A DNA stretch of 64,000 nucleotides from DTU013 sp964490975 (GTDB lineage Bacteria; Bacillota; Clostridia; Acetivibrionales; DTU013), in contig CAZBEQ010000005.1 of NCBI GenBank assembly GCA_964490975.1, forward strand, positions 44,120 through 108,119. The letters run 5' to 3'. Under the pieces are notes generated by a model. The model did not search any database. It saw only the letters and a list, made by a program, of their open reading frames with translations, and had not been told where the DNA came from. The translations under genes were made by a program, and so were the position numbers. Numbering within the stretch: position 1 is the first letter of the stretch; every line of letters begins with the position of its first letter. Of this stretch, positions 27,289 through 35,775 are shown piece by piece.

Positions 27289-28338
27289 ATGGCTTTTATA
27301 CAAGCCTCACTGCTTGATAACATAAGGATCAGCAATGGTCCCGATAGTTTGCGAAGCTACTTTTATGAACTGTACCATACAAACCGTGAAAAGCTGCTTG
27401 AATTGCTTAATGATCATAATCTTCAGTTTAGCTCGTTATATATTCTGAAGCAGGATATCCGACAAAATTCACTTCTCGAAAAGCTGCCGTCATTGTATGT
27501 GGCCGCGCTGGAAATTGCTGAAGAGCTATCAGATAATATCGGGACACTGCGCACTTCAAATATAACCGGCAAACTGCCACGCTGGCAGGGTGTATCACCG
27601 CAGGCCATGACAGCCGCAGGTATCGAAAAAAGAATGCGCCTGGACATACAGGCAATATTGCCGTCGCTTGAATGGATAGTAGGAACAGGCTGGGGCAACG
27701 AACTTAACACATCCGTATATGAACTGTTAATGGAACGCTGTACCGCCCTGCTCCTCAAAAGCTTTAGAGCAGGAGCTCTCCTGCCTGCTGTTGCCGGACA
27801 AATTTTTGAGAGAAACAGGCACGGAAAGCTTATCCACAATCTGGTATGGGCATTCTTTGAAGCCCGCGATCCGGATAGTCTATATCTGCTTGTTCAACGG
27901 CTTGGTTCCACAGATATCAGGGATATCACGCTGGCAAAAAAACTTTTATGCTTCATACCCGGTTTGGAAAATACGACCGGTACAGCCGCATATTATAAAG
28001 CGATGCGATGGTTATCCGAAAACAGACCATTCCTGTACTATACAGGTGAAAGTATGCAAATGTGCAGCAGACCGGTACATTATTCAGTATCATTAGAGGC
28101 CAGGTACCTGTGCCGCCCTGTGTCTGCCGACAGCGGAAAGCCTCTGTCCGCGTTGCAGGATAATGAGATGAGACTGCTCGCAGATTTCAGAGACCTGCCG
28201 GAGACAGTTCAGCAGCTACTGGCCGACTTTTCCTGTATGCTTTACAAAAGAAATATCTACCAATGGGATTCATGGATCAGGCTGCCCGTTGTCAGGCAGG
28301 CAGAGGCAGTGTCTGATATGACGGGGGGATCGGCATGA
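27289..28338 (+). CDS. Hypothetical protein in the tgl operon
   Basis: A 349-residue soluble, largely helical protein that I do not recognise. No signal peptide, membrane helix or metal motif is visible. Its stop overlaps the start of tgl by four bases (ATGA at 28335-28338), which indicates translational coupling and suggests a role linked to the transglutaminase. The upstream purine-rich GGGGG at about 14 bases and GGTGAT at 5 bases give an ordinary start. Confidence 0.7.
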   Translation: MAFIQASLLDNIRISNGPDSLRSYFYELYHTNREKLLELLNDHNLQFSSLYILKQDIRQNSLLEKLPSLYVAALEIAEELSDNIGTLRTSNITGKLPRWQGVSPQAMTAAGIEKRMRLDIQAILPSLEWIVGTGWGNELNTSVYELLMERCTALLLKSFRAGALLPAVAGQIFERNRHGKLIHNLVWAFFEARDPDSLYLLVQRLGSTDIRDITLAKKLLCFIPGLENTTGTAAYYKAMRWLSENRPFLYYTGESMQMCSRPVHYSVSLEARYLCRPVSADSGKPLSALQDNEMRLLADFRDLPETVQQLLADFSCMLYKRNIYQWDSWIRLPVVRQAEAVSDMTGGSA

Positions 28339-29093
28339 TAAAGTTCCAAGATGGAGAGCACGATCTTAAAACCATTCTTGACCAGTATAAAAATGGTAGT
28401 CCTGAGCATGAGTTTCTTAACGAATACATAGACAGCAGCCATGTATACGATTACTCATCGGAAGAAGAGCTAATATTTGAAACCGGCATGCGCCGTAATA
28501 TCATTGACTCTTCCATAGCGCTTTATAAAAGAAGAATGGCGTTCCGCACGTTTCAGGAATCCAAATGCAATGAGGACTACTGGAAGAGAACAACAAACGG
28601 AGGCTTTGCCCTCAAGCCTGACGTCAAGCCCTCTGAAGCTATAGAAGATATATTCATCAATACACACCTGTATGGCACGGAATGTGCAACAGCCATTATG
28701 ATAATATACTATAAAGCAGTACTGGACTCATTCAAAGCAGACCTCTTTAATACTGCCTTCAAGAAGATCACACTGATGAACTGGAGTGAGATGGACGATC
28801 TAATCAATGTATCTACTCTGCGCAGGCTTAATAACTATGTTCCGGGAGACTGCAGATATATCAGGAACCCGGATGTGAATCCGCTGACGCCCGAATGGCA
28901 GGGAGAGAATATTATCGATCTTGGAGACAAAAGGTATTACGGGCATGGTATAGGTATAGGTGATATCGACTATTTCATAAGAGCTCTCAACCAAAACAGG
29001 ATCGAGGACTCACAAGTATCTGCCTATCTGATGGATTCTGCAACACGTCCCGATTTTGAGGGATTGTATCGTTATTGGAAATTTGCTTCATAA
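28335..29093 (+). CDS. tgl: Protein-glutamine gamma-glutamyltransferase (spore-coat transglutaminase)
   Basis: A 252-residue protein matching the length and signature segments of Bacillus subtilis Tgl. TECATAIMIIYY carries the catalytic Cys at residue 117. GDCRYIRNPDVNP and WQGENIIDLG follow, then KRYYGHGIGIGD with the active-site His region. Tgl forms epsilon-(gamma-glutamyl)lysine isopeptide bonds that cross-link spore coat proteins, so the organism is probably a spore former. GGGGGG lies 7 bases before the ATG and the start overlaps the upstream stop. In this locus Tgl sits with two unknown proteins and a flippase rather than alone. Confidence 0.92.
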   Translation: MIKFQDGEHDLKTILDQYKNGSPEHEFLNEYIDSSHVYDYSSEEELIFETGMRRNIIDSSIALYKRRMAFRTFQESKCNEDYWKRTTNGGFALKPDVKPSEAIEDIFINTHLYGTECATAIMIIYYKAVLDSFKADLFNTAFKKITLMNWSEMDDLINVSTLRRLNNYVPGDCRYIRNPDVNPLTPEWQGENIIDLGDKRYYGHGIGIGDIDYFIRALNQNRIEDSQVSAYLMDSATRPDFEGLYRYWKFAS

Positions 29094-29095
29094 TT

Positions 29096-29125
29096 GGAGT
29101 AAAAGCTGAATAGCTTTTACTTATG
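29096..29125 (+). promoter_or_regulatory. Hairpin between GGAG and the ATG of the flippase gene
   Basis: GGAG at 29096-29099 is separated from ATG 29123 by a perfect 9-bp hairpin (29099-29107 with 29112-29120, loop GAAT). Unfolded the spacing is too long for initiation; folded it is very short. It could tune translation or weakly terminate tgl transcripts. Confidence 0.45.
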
Positions 29126-30679
29126 AGAAGATTATCAGCTGTCCGTGTCAGCAGCTCCCGGTTATGGGACCAGGTTGACAAGTTTTACAGGGATTCCTTA
29201 TTACTGACCTTGTCGAATATGGCAACGGGCATAATTGCCTTTGTCTTTTCTATCATATTATCTGGAAAGCTGGGAGCCGAAGGCCTTGGATTGTATGGCC
29301 TGATAATTCCTGTTTACATCCTCCTGCTTTGTATCACCAGCGATGGAATCATAACAGCTATATCAAAGATATCAACTATATACTTCAATCGAAGAGAATT
29401 TAAAAATCTGAACAGAACACTAAGCACAATTTTTATTCTGGCTGCCTCCTGGGCAATCTTTGTTGCTCTGATGGTGCTAATATTCCACAATGTTATCGCT
29501 GTATATTTCGTCAGAGATTCGCGTGCTGCAAGTTCCTTGGCAGTCCTTTCTCCGGCTATCATTTTTGTGCCTCTTTCCGCCGTAATTAAAGGCTATTTCT
29601 ATGGCCTTGGGCAATATAAAATTACAGCATCCATCGATATACTCGAAAAACTGCTCAGAGTCTTTATACTCCTGGGAGCAATTGAGCTCCTGAGGCCTGA
29701 GGGTGTTGAAGGAACTGTAGCGATAGCATTCCTTGCGCTTGTCCTAGGTGAAATGATTAGTATGTCAACATTATTTATCTGTTATAAATTCAAAAAACAA
29801 AGGATAAAAGAAAACAGTAAAGAAAGGCCCAAGTCCAGGATACAGCTGGTTTTCGACGTACTGGTCATATCTTCGCCATTATGCGTCAATGGTGTACTAT
29901 CATCTATAATATCTGCTGTGAGCGCGCTGATACTTCCCCGCAGACTGATTGCAGCAGGTTTTTCCTACAGGAACGCTCTTGCTCTGATCGGGAAGTTCGG
30001 CGGTATGGCTCTGAATATATCAACGCTGCCCTTCATAATAGTCGGCTCCATGCTCACGGTCCTGGTCCCCGAAGTGTCACTGAATATCAGCAAAAAGGAC
30101 TACTGGTCGGCTGAGGAAAGGATAGCCCAGGTCATGAGGATAGCTTGCATTATCGGTATATCAACAGCCATCGTGTGCATGGTCATACCCGAGACACTTG
30201 GAAGACTTTTCTACCAGCGGAACGATCTTGGAGCAATGATCAGGTTTTCAGCGCCAATCTGCCTGATAACCTTCATATCCTCTCCAACCTTTGGCATATT
30301 AAACGCGCTGGGCAAGCAGAATATCCTTCTGAAAAACTCCATGATAAATTCATTGCAGAGCCTTGTCCTTACAACAATACTGTCCGGCATACCGCAGCTG
30401 AACATATATGGCTATGGTCTGTCAATAATGCTCACATCAGTCACTTCATTAATCCTGAATATAAGAGAAATAAAAAAGATATGCGAAGTAAAAATAAACC
30501 TACAGGACATCATCATACTTGCACTCTCAGGCGCAGCATCGTGGGTGGCTGCATTGATAGTTGGCAATCTGCTTGGAGCTGCGCCTACGGTCATACGCGC
30601 CATCGCAATTGTCACAGCATGCTTTGGAGCTATGGCAGGTCTAAGTTCGCTTGCGTTCAGGGGGAGGGCTGCGTCCTGA
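29123..30679 (+). CDS. SpoVB-like MOP-superfamily flippase
   Basis: A 518-residue polytopic protein with about 14 hydrophobic helices. The N-terminus (SLLLTLSNMATGIIAFVFSIILSGKLGAEGLGLYGLI) is typical of SpoVB/Wzx/MurJ-type exporters, and a mid-protein RRLIAAGFS motif is typical of SpoVB. Such proteins flip lipid-linked cell-wall or polysaccharide precursors; SpoVB acts in spore cortex formation. It is fourth in the tgl operon, 29 bases after tgl. Its last 23 bases overlap the end of the convergent kinase gene. Confidence 0.85.
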   Translation: MRRLSAVRVSSSRLWDQVDKFYRDSLLLTLSNMATGIIAFVFSIILSGKLGAEGLGLYGLIIPVYILLLCITSDGIITAISKISTIYFNRREFKNLNRTLSTIFILAASWAIFVALMVLIFHNVIAVYFVRDSRAASSLAVLSPAIIFVPLSAVIKGYFYGLGQYKITASIDILEKLLRVFILLGAIELLRPEGVEGTVAIAFLALVLGEMISMSTLFICYKFKKQRIKENSKERPKSRIQLVFDVLVISSPLCVNGVLSSIISAVSALILPRRLIAAGFSYRNALALIGKFGGMALNISTLPFIIVGSMLTVLVPEVSLNISKKDYWSAEERIAQVMRIACIIGISTAIVCMVIPETLGRLFYQRNDLGAMIRFSAPICLITFISSPTFGILNALGKQNILLKNSMINSLQSLVLTTILSGIPQLNIYGYGLSIMLTSVTSLILNIREIKKICEVKINLQDIIILALSGAASWVAALIVGNLLGAAPTVIRAIAIVTACFGAMAGLSSLAFRGRAAS

Positions 30680-33191
30680 ACTGCATTACAAAAGTAGCAC
30701 CGCTGCCTGCTTTAGCTGTCTCAGCCCAAATCCTGCCCTTCATTTCAGTCATGTAGTTTGCGCAGCTGTGAAGTCCAAACCCGTGGCCTGTGCTTTTTGT
30801 AGTAAAACCATAGGCGAAAATACTTTGGAGTTTATCTTCCTCTATTCCTTGACCTGTATCACTGACGCGTATATAAACGTTCTCCGTATCGCTTGTCACT
30901 TCAACAGTAAGAACTTTCTCGTCAGTTTGTCCATACTGCATCGACTCTACTGCATTTTTTACTATGTTGATAAGTATGTGGAGCAGCTTGGTCTTCTGAA
31001 CCATTGCCTTCACCGATCTGTCAAACCTTCTGACGACCTGTACGCCGCTGCTTTCAATAGAATTATTACTCATTTTCAAAACGTCTTCTATTACAGGAAT
31101 AATATCCATATGTTCCAGGTTCGATCTGATACCTTCGAAGCTCTGCTGCGTGTTAATGATATCCTCAATAAGTCCTGTCTTGTCAAGCAGCCTTGCAACA
31201 TACTCCTTGAGCTTGCTCCTCAGCAGCACGAACTCATTACCGAAGGAAGTATAGTACTGCATCAGAAGCCTTCCTTTAGGATCATTTTTAATAAATGTAT
31301 CAAGTTGTCCAAGTTTACTTTCAAGCATTTTGTTGGCTTTTTTCAGCTCATGGACACAACTGCCCTCAATAAGGCTGTTAAGTGTCTGATGTGTAACATT
31401 TACGGAATTCATAATATTGGCAATGTTATGTAGTATTCCGGTGGTATCCAGCATACCCTTTTTGTGCGCCTTTTCCATTAGCTTTCTATAGCTCTGGTCA
31501 AGCTTTTCAAACAGTATGGCGCTATTGAGCGCAATACTTATCAAAATACTGAGATTGCGGATGATCCTTGTATCCTTCAGGTCAGTCTCAAATACACAAA
31601 AGCCCAAAAATTGATCGCCTTGATACAATAAATGCGCAAAAAGGAAATGCGTAGTGTCATCCTCGAACCTAATGTCCTCCAGGCACAAGGGACCGCTTCC
31701 GCTATATAGTTCAGGTTCACTTGCCCTTTTACCCTCTTTGAATATGAAAGCGGGACGGTAATCCGCAAAAAAGTCACTACCCTCACCGGGATTGAAAAGA
31801 TAGAGCCAGCAGCTCATGATATCCAGCGTTGACAGGTTTGTTTCAAGCGTGTTCAGCAGGCTTTCTACGTTAAAGTTGGTTATAAGGATCTTTCCTACTT
31901 CCCTGACAGAAAGCATCAGCTTATTGGTTTCAACGTCCTCCCGGAAGAATATGTTGGCAAGCCTGTTTTGTAAAATGACCTGCATCTGGTGAAATATATT
32001 ATCGGCCCAGGATGGTTTATCCATCGATTCGGTAGCATACGGAATAAAATATGGCATAAGTGTATTACGGAAAACAACAGCTATCCTCTCGAATTCACCT
32101 AATTCGTCATAATATTGTACTTTTCTTAGCTTCATTTCAAAGTCCATTATAAACGAGCTATATTCACCCTTTATAAAAGCATTCCGAAATGAATCCATCA
32201 GCTCATTTACCTCAGTCATATTAAGCGGTGTTGATTCCGCTATGCTGACAGCAATTTTCTCCAGCTCGGCATCGCAAAGCTCTTCAAATTTCAGGGTAGA
32301 ATACCTGATATCGTTTGACTCCATGGAAGTGGCAGATTGAGGAATGCACCCGCAGGAGCTGCGGTAGATGACTTTGCCCGGAACCTCGTTTTCCAGTGGT
32401 GCGGCACCTTTGACAAGCAGAGTATGTATAAGCTCACAGGCATGGTAACCCATCTCCTTCCATGGGAAATAAACAGTCGTAAAGGCAGGCATGGAAAACC
32501 TTCCGGTCTCACCATCCTCATAGCTCGTTACAGCAATGTCCTCAGGAATTCTGAAGCCTCGTCTTTTCAAAGTGTTTACTATTTCAAAGGTCTCATCATT
32601 ATAAAGGGATATTATTGCTTCCGGTTTTATTTTTCTCTCGTCCAGAAGTATCTCCACAGCTCGTCTGCCTCTTTCATCGCGGTCCAGGCCTGACAATTCA
32701 TCATGGCTGATAAGCAATTGCGGATCATATATGCCATAGCTGTCCATAATCCTATAAAACAAATCAGTTCTATCATCAGGCCTGCTCGGTGCGATATATG
32801 CAATTCTCCTCATGCCATGGACATCGATCAAATGTTTGATTATTTCCGCCTCATAAAGCTGTCCGTTGAAGTATATACTGGGGATACTGTCAAATAAGAC
32901 ACCTACGCTTACCATCGGTATCCCCATCATACTGCTGAAAAACTCATAGTTAAACGCTGTACAGTCCCAGCCTAAAAACATGAGTCCATCCAACTTGAAC
33001 TGCCTGATGAATTCGATATAGATACTCTCCTGATATGGATTCGATGTGGTATCCCGACAGTGGAAATGGCTGAAACGAATTATATCGATATGGTGTTGGC
33101 ATGCATAATCACGTATTCCCTTAGTCAGCAAATTATGATATTCATCATAGGAATCTTCATCCACAAAGCCTATCCTAAGTCTCTGTTCCAT
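30657..33191 (-). CDS. Soluble histidine kinase with LacI-type sugar-sensor domain (paralog 1)
   Basis: About 844 residues, no membrane helix. Residues 5-290 are a LacI/PurR-type ligand-binding domain without the DNA-binding helix-turn-helix (IGFVDEDSYDEYHNLL, DGLMFLGWD, IAYIAPSRPDDRTD, EAIISLYNDETFEIV, DIAVTSYEDG), ending in a YRSSCGC motif. A helical linker and a GAF-like region (about 440-590) follow. ILHNIANIMNSVNVTHQTL carries the candidate phosphoacceptor His in an HN..N context. The ATPase has NIVKNAVESM (N-box), VSDTGQGI (G1) and GHGFGLHSC (G2). It should sense a cytoplasmic sugar-like ligand. Start ATG 33191 has GGGGA 8 bases upstream. Third gene of its operon, 18 bases after paralog 2. 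Confidence 0.85.
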   Translation of the reverse strand: MEQRLRIGFVDEDSYDEYHNLLTKGIRDYACQHHIDIIRFSHFHCRDTTSNPYQESIYIEFIRQFKLDGLMFLGWDCTAFNYEFFSSMMGIPMVSVGVLFDSIPSIYFNGQLYEAEIIKHLIDVHGMRRIAYIAPSRPDDRTDLFYRIMDSYGIYDPQLLISHDELSGLDRDERGRRAVEILLDERKIKPEAIISLYNDETFEIVNTLKRRGFRIPEDIAVTSYEDGETGRFSMPAFTTVYFPWKEMGYHACELIHTLLVKGAAPLENEVPGKVIYRSSCGCIPQSATSMESNDIRYSTLKFEELCDAELEKIAVSIAESTPLNMTEVNELMDSFRNAFIKGEYSSFIMDFEMKLRKVQYYDELGEFERIAVVFRNTLMPYFIPYATESMDKPSWADNIFHQMQVILQNRLANIFFREDVETNKLMLSVREVGKILITNFNVESLLNTLETNLSTLDIMSCWLYLFNPGEGSDFFADYRPAFIFKEGKRASEPELYSGSGPLCLEDIRFEDDTTHFLFAHLLYQGDQFLGFCVFETDLKDTRIIRNLSILISIALNSAILFEKLDQSYRKLMEKAHKKGMLDTTGILHNIANIMNSVNVTHQTLNSLIEGSCVHELKKANKMLESKLGQLDTFIKNDPKGRLLMQYYTSFGNEFVLLRSKLKEYVARLLDKTGLIEDIINTQQSFEGIRSNLEHMDIIPVIEDVLKMSNNSIESSGVQVVRRFDRSVKAMVQKTKLLHILINIVKNAVESMQYGQTDEKVLTVEVTSDTENVYIRVSDTGQGIEEDKLQSIFAYGFTTKSTGHGFGLHSCANYMTEMKGRIWAETAKAGSGATFVMQFRTQPSP

Positions 33192-33209
33192 AATACAATT
33201 CCCCATTCC

Positions 33210-35774
33210 CTATGAAAACCTGAGAATAAAGGCCGCCCCCTTCTTTTCTCCTTCACTTTGCGCTTGGATCGTTCCTCCCATATCAGCTATATACCTGCTA
33301 CAGCTGTACAATCCATATCCTGACCTGCCTTCCTTTGAAGAAAATCCATACTCGAAAATCCTCTCAAGACAGCCTGCCGATATGCCTCTGCCATTATCAC
33401 TTATCTTCAGATACTTACCTGAGCTATCTGTGTATGTTCTGATAGTGATCCTTCTATCGTTGACAGGAAAATCACTCATGGCTTCTCTGGCATTTGATAT
33501 GATATTGAAAACAATGAAGAATAGCTTGGCACGGTGCACAAGGGCCTTAAAGCCCGGCTCATACTCCCTCTCGACCGTTATATGCTGTTTTTCGAAGGTG
33601 TCCTGATTCAATTTCAGCGCATCCTCAATTACAGGTTCAAGCAACAGTGATTCAAGCTTTAGATCGATCCCCGCATAGTTTTGCTGCGCAGCGACTGCAT
33701 CATTTATTGTCACTATTTTAGATTTAAGCCTGTTCATATTCTGAACAAGCTGCAGCTTTAGTCTTTCGGCAGCGATGCCAAGCTTCAGGTAAAACATCAT
33801 AAGCTTTTTGCCTCTCACATCTGACACGATGAATTCTTCCAAATGATCCATGTTTTCTTTGAGAAGCTCCCCAGCCAGCACAATGTCATCGAACAGCTGG
33901 GACGACGCATATTCCTCCATCAGGTGCAGAGAGACATTCATGCTGTTGAGTGTATTTCCTATGTTATGCAGAATATTTGCCGCGATATCAGCCATGCCTT
34001 CTTTTTGGGCATGCTCGACAAGTTTTCTGTAAGCAAGGTCGAGCCTGTTCAGTAGAACGATCCCGTGCAAGGCTGTACTTATATTGGTCGACAAGGTTTG
34101 ATAAAACAACTCATCCAGTGGTCCGGTCCCCTGTCCGAACAGCACAAACCCCATTATCTCATCAGTTACATGAAGAAGAAAGGCCAGATAAACCTGACTG
34201 ATTTCACCGGATTGAACAGATGCAAGCTGTTGCTTCAAGCTGCCGGCCTTGTAAGTCGTTTCTTCCTTTTTTCCGTTCCTGTATTTGAACAAGAGAACAC
34301 TGTTGTCAAAAAGGTTTTCCTCCACATCCATGCCAGTCATGATAGAATTTGAAATGAAAATATAGCAGCTGTCAATATCCAGCATTTTTATTCCATCTTC
34401 AAGAGCGGTGATTAAATGCTGCAACGAAAAATTCAGGAAGATCCGCTGATTCAATTTTTGCAGGGCTTGATCTGAAAGCCTTGACATCAATACCTCAACT
34501 CCGTGCATACATGCTGCCTTCTCACTGACGATCACCTGTAGCTGCATAAAAAGGTTGCCGGACCATAGCATAGTATCAATATCGGATAAAATGTACGGAT
34601 GAAAAAGATTTCTGATGTCAGAGGCTAGTTCGTTTATCCTGGAATGCGGCTTGACATTCCTGAGCTGTTCTTCAGCTTCCTTAAGAAAAATAGTATTGTC
34701 CTTTTTTTTGAATGCAAGTATAAGCGTATCAGTCATTCTTTCAAAAGACAGACCGCTGTCCTTATATAAAGAATCCAACGCACTAACAATGTGATCGATC
34801 TCTGCGACAGTCATTCCTTCCAGCCCGTGGACTACAGGGCTGACATGTTCCGTGTCAGCTGGCCTGACATGATATGGAAGACAGCCACAGGACTCCCTGT
34901 ATATTATTTTACCGTAATCAGAAAGCTCGGTCTCCATAGGTATGCTGCCTTCATCAAGCAGCTTTATCAGGTTCTTGCAGCCAACATACCCCAGCTCCTT
35001 CCAAGGAAAATATACCGTAGTATATCCAGGATAAGAATACTCTGCAAAATCGCCCTCCTCATAGCTTGCAACTGCTATATCGGAAGGTACTCTAATGTTC
35101 CTGGCCGCCAATTCATTTATTACAAATCCGGTATCTATGTAATTCAACGAAATGATAGCCTGAACATCAAGCTTTCTTTCGTCCAGCAGGATCTCAACAG
35201 CCTTCCTGCTTCTCTCCTTATGGTGTTCATAACCCCGGGGAAGCAAATCATTACCGACATAGAGCAGCGGATCATATATGCCGTGTTCATGCATGACCCG
35301 TTCATAGGCATCCCTTCTGTTATCCTCTCTGTAATGCTCTATATAGGCTATTTTGGTAAGCTTGTGAACTTCAATAAAATGACGTGTCATTTTAGCAATA
35401 AAATCGTCACCAGAGAAATAGACACAAGGGATATCCTTATAGATTGTTCCCAAGCTCAGCAGAGGCAGTGAGCCGAAACGCCCTATGAAATCTTCGTGAT
35501 TATACATTGGTCCGGCCTGTGTCCACCCGAGAAAAAGCAATCCATCAAGATCATATTGCTGTATGTGGTCCAGGACCATATCCACCTGATGTGAAAACTT
35601 GTAGGCAATATGTGAAGAATAGTAGCTGAATCTGATTACGTCAATGTCAAGTTTACGGGCCGCTTCCGATATGCCCGCCATTATCAGGTTATGATAATCA
35701 TCGTCAATATTATCATCAAGAAAGCCTATGGTGTATCTCTTTTTCCCCGGGGCCGGTTCAAAGCTGTGATCCAT
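33210..35774 (-). CDS. Soluble histidine kinase with LacI-type sugar-sensor domain (paralog 2)
   Basis: About 854 residues and the same order as paralog 1: LacI-type sensor (IGFLDDNIDDDYHNLI, DGLLFLGWTQAGP, IAYIEHYREDNRRDAYERV, QAIISLNYIDTG) ending in YRESCGCLP, then a linker, a GAF-like region, ILHNIGNTLNSMNVSLHLM with the candidate His, and an ATPase with NIISNAREAM, ISDNGRGI and GYGLYSCSRY. The two sensors differ most around the presumed ligand pocket, so they may read different sugars. ATG 35774 has GGGAG 7 bases upstream and lies one base after the preceding stop, indicating tight coupling. The likely signalling partner is the receiver in the first gene. Confidence 0.85.
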   Translation of the reverse strand: MDHSFEPAPGKKRYTIGFLDDNIDDDYHNLIMAGISEAARKLDIDVIRFSYYSSHIAYKFSHQVDMVLDHIQQYDLDGLLFLGWTQAGPMYNHEDFIGRFGSLPLLSLGTIYKDIPCVYFSGDDFIAKMTRHFIEVHKLTKIAYIEHYREDNRRDAYERVMHEHGIYDPLLYVGNDLLPRGYEHHKERSRKAVEILLDERKLDVQAIISLNYIDTGFVINELAARNIRVPSDIAVASYEEGDFAEYSYPGYTTVYFPWKELGYVGCKNLIKLLDEGSIPMETELSDYGKIIYRESCGCLPYHVRPADTEHVSPVVHGLEGMTVAEIDHIVSALDSLYKDSGLSFERMTDTLILAFKKKDNTIFLKEAEEQLRNVKPHSRINELASDIRNLFHPYILSDIDTMLWSGNLFMQLQVIVSEKAACMHGVEVLMSRLSDQALQKLNQRIFLNFSLQHLITALEDGIKMLDIDSCYIFISNSIMTGMDVEENLFDNSVLLFKYRNGKKEETTYKAGSLKQQLASVQSGEISQVYLAFLLHVTDEIMGFVLFGQGTGPLDELFYQTLSTNISTALHGIVLLNRLDLAYRKLVEHAQKEGMADIAANILHNIGNTLNSMNVSLHLMEEYASSQLFDDIVLAGELLKENMDHLEEFIVSDVRGKKLMMFYLKLGIAAERLKLQLVQNMNRLKSKIVTINDAVAAQQNYAGIDLKLESLLLEPVIEDALKLNQDTFEKQHITVEREYEPGFKALVHRAKLFFIVFNIISNAREAMSDFPVNDRRITIRTYTDSSGKYLKISDNGRGISAGCLERIFEYGFSSKEGRSGYGLYSCSRYIADMGGTIQAQSEGEKKGAAFILRFS

Positions 35775-35775
35775 A

